Shown here: piece by piece, positions 57,901-64,000 of the stretch
Layout: each line of letters opens with the position of its first letter
Numbering within the stretch: position 1 is the stretch's first letter
From: Monocercomonoides exilis
Lineage: Eukaryota; Preaxostyla; Oxymonadida; Polymastigidae
Assembly: GCA_001643675.2 (NCBI GenBank)
Contig: LSRY02000029.1
Coordinates: 186,001 to 250,000 of the forward strand
Reading direction: 5' to 3'
DNA: 64,000 nt
Notes under the pieces: generated by a model
Databases searched by the model: none
Told to the model about the DNA's origin: nothing
What the model saw: only the letters and a program-made list of their open reading frames with translations
Position numbers and translations under genes: made by a program

Positions 57901-58755
57901 ACTCCTCCTGGCGCTTCTTGGCCATCACCTTGGAGGGCACTACGACTTTGGGGATGTGGCGGGAGCGGGCCGTTGGTGACTGAGAAAGAATAGATTTTTT
58001 GGTGGTGTTTTGTGGAGATGAAATGGCGGAAGTGGTATGAGATGAATTTTGGTCAATGTTGTGAAGTGTGCTTGATAATCTGTGTTGTGACGGACTTTTG
58101 CGCTGCAAGGAAGATGAAGTGCGAGATTGTTGAGGGCGAAGCGGTGAAATGGATTGCGGATCGTTAAACCCTGAAAATGCCAAATTTCTTTTTCAAATAG
58201 TTTTAAATTTGTACAGTCACAAAATACAACTTTGAAGTTTTTTAAAAAAAAATAAGTATCAACCTCTTTTCTAGGGATGTTGCTGGCCTTTGTCTCGACT
58301 GTGTATGACTGTAGCTTCGAGCGCCTGGCGTTCGATGATGGTGAACAAAGGCGGGAAATCCAGTTAGATATGTTCGAGTTGGAGAATCTGGGAGCTGAGT
58401 GGGACTGCAAGTGGAGTTTTGTCCTCCATATTTTTTGTCACGTTTTTCTTCAACAGACAAAGTTTTTAATGCAGCTTCAACATGCTCAGAAGCAATATCA
58501 TTAATCTGCGCAGAACGTTCTGGATCAATTGAGGATACGCATTCTGTTCCTGCTATCTTTTAAGAAATGAATTTTAAAAATACGAGATATCTCATTAAGC
58601 ATACTATACGCAAAGGTAAATGACCATTTTGTTCTGTTTAAGAAGAAATAAAAACTATTTAAGAACAAATTATTGAGTGAAATACTTTTAAACAATGGTG
58701 ATGCTTCCTCTTTTAAAAGAAAAGCGTAAGGCTTATGCGAAGGTGCAGAAGCCAT
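54643..58755 (-). CDS. Low-complexity protein with C-terminal TSNAXIP1-N-like domain and coiled coil, six exons (one junction unresolved)
   Basis: Exons (complement): 58686-58755, 58610-58633 (24 bases), 58264-58552, 55448-58170, 55097-55215 and 54643-54856. All borders are GT...AG, but the junction 58264/58170 does not keep phase: the summed length is one base over a multiple of three. A micro-exon, another splice site or a real frameshift must lie there. The main exon is Ser/Thr-rich with short conserved-looking blocks (GFNDPQSISPLRPQ, MAKKRQEEFERHRSQFSSVF). The last two exons encode YRGVLESIRQLLPHFAPIL followed by a coiled coil (NAELNQRVVALQRVEEEW), resembling the TSNAXIP1 N-terminal domain of ciliary and basal-body proteins. 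A flagellar role is an inference. Acceptors for exon 3 (58552 or 58549) differ by one codon. Confidence 0.65.
54857..55096. repeat. Intron with (AAAT)n/(AAAAT)n and (TA)n/(GA)n repeats
   Basis: This is the 240-base last intron of the TSNAXIP1-N-like gene. It carries (AAAT) at 54882-54923, (AAAAT) at 54921-54965, a short tatata-gagaga stretch and AAAG repeats. The minus-strand donor is GTTTGA. Confidence 0.85.
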
Positions 58756-58937
58756 TCCTCAGAATTTTGAAAAATGAAAATGTGATTTATTATATGATGG
58801 TTCATTTTAAAAATATTTTGATAATACTGTATCTGTTGTAATTGACGTATATTTTATGAACGATAACATTCCATCAGAATGAAATTTGCCATAACAATTA
58901 TTCATCAGAAACCAATTTCATAAAGTTGAGATTTTGC
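58756..58937. promoter_or_regulatory. 182-bp divergent intergenic region (shared promoter by position)
   Basis: The region lies between the ATG of the TSNAXIP1-N-like gene (minus strand) and the ATG of the Zn2Cys6 gene (plus strand). It is AT-rich and has no recognised motif; in particular I see no pair of CGG triplets such as Gal4-type factors bind. Confidence 0.45.
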
Positions 58938-61900
58938 ATGATTCCTCATGCGTGCGACAGTTGCAGGAAAAAGTATGAACTCAAATTTTGTTGTTTGTTA
59001 GATATACAAAATAATTGTCTTTTGCCTAAACTCACAGAAAAATAAAATGCGATGGGTGTGACATTAATTTTTTATTCTCTATAATAAAAAATTTTTTCTT
59101 GTAGCAATTCTCCATGCTATAATTGCGTTTCTAGGGGGTTGGAATGTACCTATAAATTACCAACAAAAAAGAGAGGGGGATCAAATAGAAGTTTGTAAAA
59201 AATTTATGATTTCTCTTCAAAGAATAATTTATTTGCTTCTTCATTTCGTAGCTATCCCTGTTAAAGTCGCAGCTCATTCTCGGGCCAAGAGTTCTTTACC
59301 TCCATTTGTTGTTCCTCCTGTGGCAAAGCCATTTGTGGTGAATCCAATTGTTTTTCCTCAAATTCCAACACCTTTTCATCATTCATCTTCGTTACCGCCA
59401 CCTCCAACACCTTTGAAATCAACTAATGCACCTTTTTCTGTAGTTGGATTTCCAGTTCTCCCGCCGCAAACTGTTTTTGCAAAAGAAACAAATCAGTTGA
59501 AGCCTTTTCCTCTTTCCGCTCCTTCATCCATTCAACAAAATGCTCCTTCGACAAATAAACCACTCGTAACGTTTTCATCTTCCTCCAATGATGCAAATCA
59601 AGCTTCTCCTGTGAAGATCCAATCATTATCAAAATTTGTTACATCCAGCACTTCGACTTCAATGCCATTCCCTTCTTCACCACCAAAGGATACTCCATCT
59701 GAAACAAAAAGCTCGAAGAACACAGAGGAACAAAAACAGGTTGAAGTCAGATTCAATGGAATAGACTTTGACAAAGTGAAGGTCAAAGGCAAAGGCACTT
59801 CCAAAGGAAAAAGTCCAGGGAAAGGCAAAGGGAAAGGGAAAGGTAGTGCTTCATCAGTTCATTATGGACACGGCAAGTCATCCCACCCGCACATTCTCTC
59901 GATGGTCCCTCTCCAGCCGTACCCGCAGCCGCCCACTGGCTTTTCGCGGATGAACATCCCGTTTCTGGCGATTGGGCCGAACAAGCTGCTTTACCTGGAG
60001 ATCTATCGGAGATATGTCAATCCATATGTCAATTTCCACGGAGGCGATATTTCCTTCTTTGCTGTATTTCCGTTTAACCCGGTGGAGGTTCTGCTGCAGC
60101 TGAAGCGCAAGAAGAGAGAGAAAGCACGCTTGAAACATCGTTCTTCAACTTTAAAAGAATCTTCTTCTTCGTCATCATCATCCTCCTCCTCCTCATCATC
60201 TTCTTCTTCTTCTTCCTCCTCCTCCTCATCATCATCATCATCTGCTTCTTCTCCCTCTTCCTCCTCCTCTTCTTCCTCCTCCTATTACGAAGCACACACC
60301 TCCTTCACCCGGATGGAGCATCTTGTCCTGCACTATCTGGATGCACTGCATGTGCAGTTTTACACCATCATCGCCATTGCCGCTGCTATGATCGAGCACA
60401 ACCACACGGCTGCTGTGAGCATCCGGCAGGCCCGAATGATTGCAGCTGTGCTGGGCGATGTGACAGGAAACATTCGCGATAAGAAGAAGAACCTGATTGA
60501 CAAAGTGGGTGCGACAATGTCGGTGATACGCGATATCTCAGCGGCGGTGGTGGAGAAGTTGGACAAGGCGGTGACTGCAGGAGAATTGAAGACGAAGCAG
60601 GAAGAGGAGCAGAAAAGAAAGGAGGAGAAGGGAAAGGAAGAGAAAGGAGAAGCGGAAATCAAAAAGCAGGATACTGATTGCTTGGAGAGTTTTAGGGGAA
60701 GCAAATCAGCAGAAGTTTCTGATGTTTCAAAGAAATCGTCCACTCCAAATGATTCCTTGAATGCAAATGCTTCTTCTCAAAGTATCAAAGTCAAAGTCAG
60801 TGACACAAACATTGACTCCTCCAAAAGCACTGCCAAAGACACAGCCAACAGCACTGCCTCTCAGCAGTCATCCAGCAGCCGTGTACGCTTGCAGCTATTC
60901 AAAGGGATTGTGATGCACCCTGTTCTCTATTCTCTCCTTTCTTCATTTCTGAACTGCTACTGCATCGCAAACAACATGGCGCCCACGCCGTGCGAGCTGA
61001 TGGAGGACTGCTTTGTGATTGAGTATCTGCGCGGTATGCTGCTCCTCTCCTGCTTCTTTGTGGGGAGGCAGCACCGCCGTAGCGCCTTGATGATGAAGCA
61101 CACATTAGAGCAGTTCGAGCACACATCCACACTCGACCTCTTCTTCTCTGAGTACAGCCCGTTCCACCACATCACGCTGCATCCGGAGATCAACATGTGC
61201 AGAACCAACGCGGAGAGTATGATGCAGTCCATGCGGACGCTTTCCACTGCCCTCCGTCAATTCGCACACTCGCAGCTTTCAGGCACGCAGCCACCAAACC
61301 CTTCTGCCTTTTTTGAGCAAAAACATCAACACAAAGAAGACAATCTGCTGGCAGACGAAGAGTCGATTGGCCGGATCTTCGGTGCGATTGGTGAGTGCAT
61401 CCAGGCAGAGTCTGATCCGCAGCTGAAGGAGACCATCCAGCTGAAGAAGTACCGCTCTGTACAGACTCCCTTACGCATCTTTGCGAAGACTGACTCTGCT
61501 TTAAGGATCCTCCATCACATCTACCGCAATCTGGTGATGTTCCGGTGTCCGAAATGCTTTGCGACAAAGGATTTGAAGGAGAAGTACATAAAAGCTTCTT
61601 GTGGCTTTTCTTCTTCTTCCTATTCTTCCTCTTCATCTTCTCCAACTACCCCAAAATCCAAGCCAGTGATGATCTTCCACACGACCATCGCAAGCCGTGC
61701 ATGCTCTCCCTTGTTTGCCACAAAAGTGGACACAAACATACTCCGCCCACTGCTTAGCACTTACATGCAGACACTTGAATACCCATTACGCACATTCTAC
61801 GCAGACATCTTCCGCATTACTGTTCCTGAAAGGGAGCGGCTTTTAGAAGAGGTTGAGGAAGAGACAATGAAAGAGGCAGGTAAGAATAGAAATGGAAGTG

Positions 61901-64000
61901 GAAGTGGAAGCGAAAGTGAAAGTTTCAATGATTGCAGAAGCAGAAGCAATTCAAATGACAGCAATCTTAACAATGACAATGAGGACAATAAAAGCAGCAG
62001 CGCCAGCGTCTTATTTGACAGCAGCTGCAGAGGCAGCTGCAACCGCTCTATCTCCCAATCTTTCTGCCAGAACACGTCAGCGCTGCTAATGATAGCCGAG
62101 GCGGCGTCTGTCTCGTCCATCATCCGCTCGCTCAAAGAGAACATCAGCCACAAGGAGTTCCAGGACTATGCGACATTTGTGGCGCAGGGCATTGGCTCGA
62201 CCGAAGCGTCAAGGCCTCATTCAACACAATATTCTATGAGTGATGCAAGCAACTCGACAACAGCAACAACAACAATTGAACAATCAAAGAAAACAGAAGG
62301 TAGTTCTAATGCAACATCAACTTCTTCTTCTTCTTCTTCTTCTTCTTCTGAACAATTCTCGGCACAGGAAATCAGCCCACAACGCCCTCTCCGCACGTGG
62401 CTTTCCATGTTTGTGTCCACCGTAGAGATGAAGGGGAGTGCTTTGAAAGCTGTTCTTTCCGGCTCGTTCTCTGAAATCTCCCCGACTCGCATCGTATCTC
62501 CGCAGCAGGCGCTGTTTGAGAAGATGATTGTGTTTGTGCACAGGCTGACGACGACCACACCGAAAAAAATGAAAGAGTACATCACAACACTCCTATTGGC
62601 CAATTTTGTCGCGAACAACATTTCTTCTCACTGTGACATTGCATCTCAGACTTCCCTGCTGAAACAGCTGAAACATCTGACTCCAACAAAGACACATGCG
62701 GCTGATCCGAGCAAGTTTGAGCTGGAGTCAACGCTTGCCTCGCTGGATGCAGCAGACATCACACACTCCTTCGCCTGCAGCCCCACTGGCAGCCTTTCCA
62801 TCCGTACGTATCTCTCCTTGCACAGCACAATGTTCCTGGTTACAGCTCTCTTCCCTGTCTCGTTCTTCATCATGCGCCCGTTCTCGAAAGCAGACTTCTT
62901 CCCGTTCCACTGCACCCCCTTTCCTGCGGAGCATCTGCATGCGGTTGTGCGCTCGTTGAACACCACGTTTGGGCTGCTGATTGCAGCTGGCGCGCAAACA
63001 CTGGAGCCAATTCTGACGCTGCACGAAGTATCAAGGGTGAATCGTGATCCGTTTGTTACGTGTGCAATCTCGGATTTTGGAAGGCGTTGCGACAATTTGC
63101 AAGAAAAGGCGGTGAACGAATCGAATGATGAAACAGAAAACAAAGCCAATGATGATGGTAAGCAAAAGGATGATTCTGTTCCATCGACCCATCCGTCTAC
63201 AGCAAGTGCAACGTCACCACTAACAATTTCGCAAACGCAGGAACTTCCAAAAACTGCATCATCAAATCCATTTTTGGACTTTATTCCTCCTCGCCCCACG
63301 CAATATTTCCCAGCATCATCTGAGTCGTCAGCAAATCCCAATGAAAACACCAAAAACACTTTGTCTTGCTGGTTTCTCGATCTGTCAAAGATCCATCCAG
63401 ATCTCTTTTCTGAGCAGAAAGCGCGCGAAACACTGTGCGAAATGGCGAAGAAACGAGGAAATTTCGTGTGCAAATGCGGAGAAGAGCTGACACACAACAA
63501 AAATGTGGATTTGACCTGTCTTCTGTCGACAATCATTCCTCCACCGTTCATCCAATTTGGGACAAAACAGACGCAAGATATCGAAAGCCCACTGAACAAG
63601 ACGAGTTTTTTTGATCTGAGCAAGGCAAAACAAGAGCACTGGACTCCTAACGCTGCTACGCCACTGGACATGGTGAATGCTATTGTGCATCCTTCGCTTT
63701 CGTCGCTTGTGTGTCAGAGAGAAAAAAGCAATGGAAAAGAAAAAGACACTCAAAACGGATCGAATGCAGCAAAGGAAAGAAACAAGAACAGCGACAGACA
63801 GAAGAGAGACGACGGAGTGCAGTTCCCAACGATGCTCCGTTTTCCTCTCCAGTTCCTCCACAATGTTGTGCGGTTTGTGCAAGAAAACCCATTCGATCCT
63901 TCCTCTTCCTCTTCCTCTTCCTCCTCAGCATTTGCATCTGCATCTTCAACAACATCAGCTCAGCCTCCTTCAACATCAAATGAGATTAATTTTTTGTCCT
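58938..64000 (+). CDS. Zn2Cys6 (Gal4-type) zinc-cluster transcription factor, four exons seen, 3' end outside window
   Basis: Exons: 58938-58972, 59038-59055 (18 bases), 59105-59190 and 59252 onward, open to the window end (about 1629 aa). Introns are 65, 49 and 61 bases with donors GTATGA, GTGTGA and GTTTGT. Spliced, residues 6-32 give six Cys spaced C-x2-C-x6-C-x5-C-x2-C-x6-C, with the typical basic stretch RKKKIK and the Pro before the fourth Cys. This is the binuclear zinc cluster that binds DNA in Gal4-type factors; a basic linker (KLPTKKRGGSNR) follows. Residues about 297-440 (YRRYVNPYVNFHGGD, then HVQFYTIIAIAAAMI) and about 635-680 (VIEYLRGMLLLSCFFVGRQ) resemble the fungal transcription factor middle domain. 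Poly-Ser, GKGKGK and Glu/Lys tracts interrupt it. Expected role: nuclear sequence-specific regulator. The signal-peptide-like read-through at 59206 is an intron artefact. Confidence 0.85.

Noticed and set aside
59206-59290. In-frame ATG with a hydrophobic, signal-peptide-like start just upstream of the long final exon
   Set aside because: The hydrophobic residues come from reading through the 61-base intron 59191-59251. Splicing at GTTTGT...TAG joins the exon in phase to the zinc-cluster exons, which is a far better explanation.
61190-63671. Long minus-strand frames (for example 62646-63671)
   Set aside because: They are antisense to the continuous Zn2Cys6-protein frame, which stays open from 59252 to the window end; they have no family features.

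Overview
The window is eukaryotic nuclear DNA from a protist, most likely an oxymonad or close relative (Preaxostyla; it resembles Monocercomonoides). This rests on sequence style and recalled gene families, not on a database search. Intergenic DNA is very AT-rich. Genes are densely packed and carry many short spliceosomal introns. Proteins are inflated by Ser-, Glu-, Gln- and Gly-rich low-complexity tracts. TAA, TAG and TGA all end reconstructed genes, so the standard code is used. I joined exons by hand using GT...AG borders and reading-frame phase. Twelve multi-exon genes were modelled; eleven keep phase at every modelled junction, although the 5' start of one paralogue (52912-54190) is unresolved, and the twelfth has one junction that does not fit.

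Layout. 1-0.6 kb: 3' end of a membrane protein with a Lys/Glu-rich tail. 0.6-4.1 kb: gene-free, holding at least three families of palindromic (foldback/MITE-like) repeats. 4.15-12.2 kb: a giant type I membrane protein with right-handed beta-helix repeats and a cytoplasmic pseudokinase. 12.2-15.2 kb: AT-rich spacer with a degenerate coding remnant. 15.2-16.1 kb: a secretory-pathway glycosyltransferase. 16.9-38.7 kb: a compact minus-strand block of seven genes: a 2334-aa seven-exon protein, a 137-aa protein, a 1282-aa Ser-rich protein, a MYCBP orthologue, a DCAF4-like WD protein, a PARP and a calreticulin. 38.8-48.3 kb, plus strand: an unrecognised four-exon protein and a very large SMC5. 48.9-54.2 kb: two tandem members of one lineage-specific family (one pseudogene, one nearly intact) separated by decayed coding DNA. 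54.6-58.8 kb, minus strand: a low-complexity protein with a C-terminal TSNAXIP1-N-like and coiled-coil module. 58.9-64 kb, plus strand: a gene that starts with a textbook Gal4-type Zn2Cys6 zinc cluster split over three small exons, followed by a region resembling the fungal transcription factor middle domain; it runs off the window.

These genes do not form one pathway. Recurrent roles are DNA maintenance (SMC5, PARP, the CUL4 adaptor DCAF4), the secretory pathway and cell surface (calreticulin, glycosyltransferase, beta-helix receptor) and transcription (Zn2Cys6 factor, MYCBP). The most notable finding is the Zn2Cys6 regulator, a family best known from fungi, whose zinc cluster becomes visible only after splicing out three introns and an 18-base micro-exon. 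Next are the foldback repeat families, the beta-helix pseudokinase receptor and a PARP with a His-Phe-Glu catalytic set.
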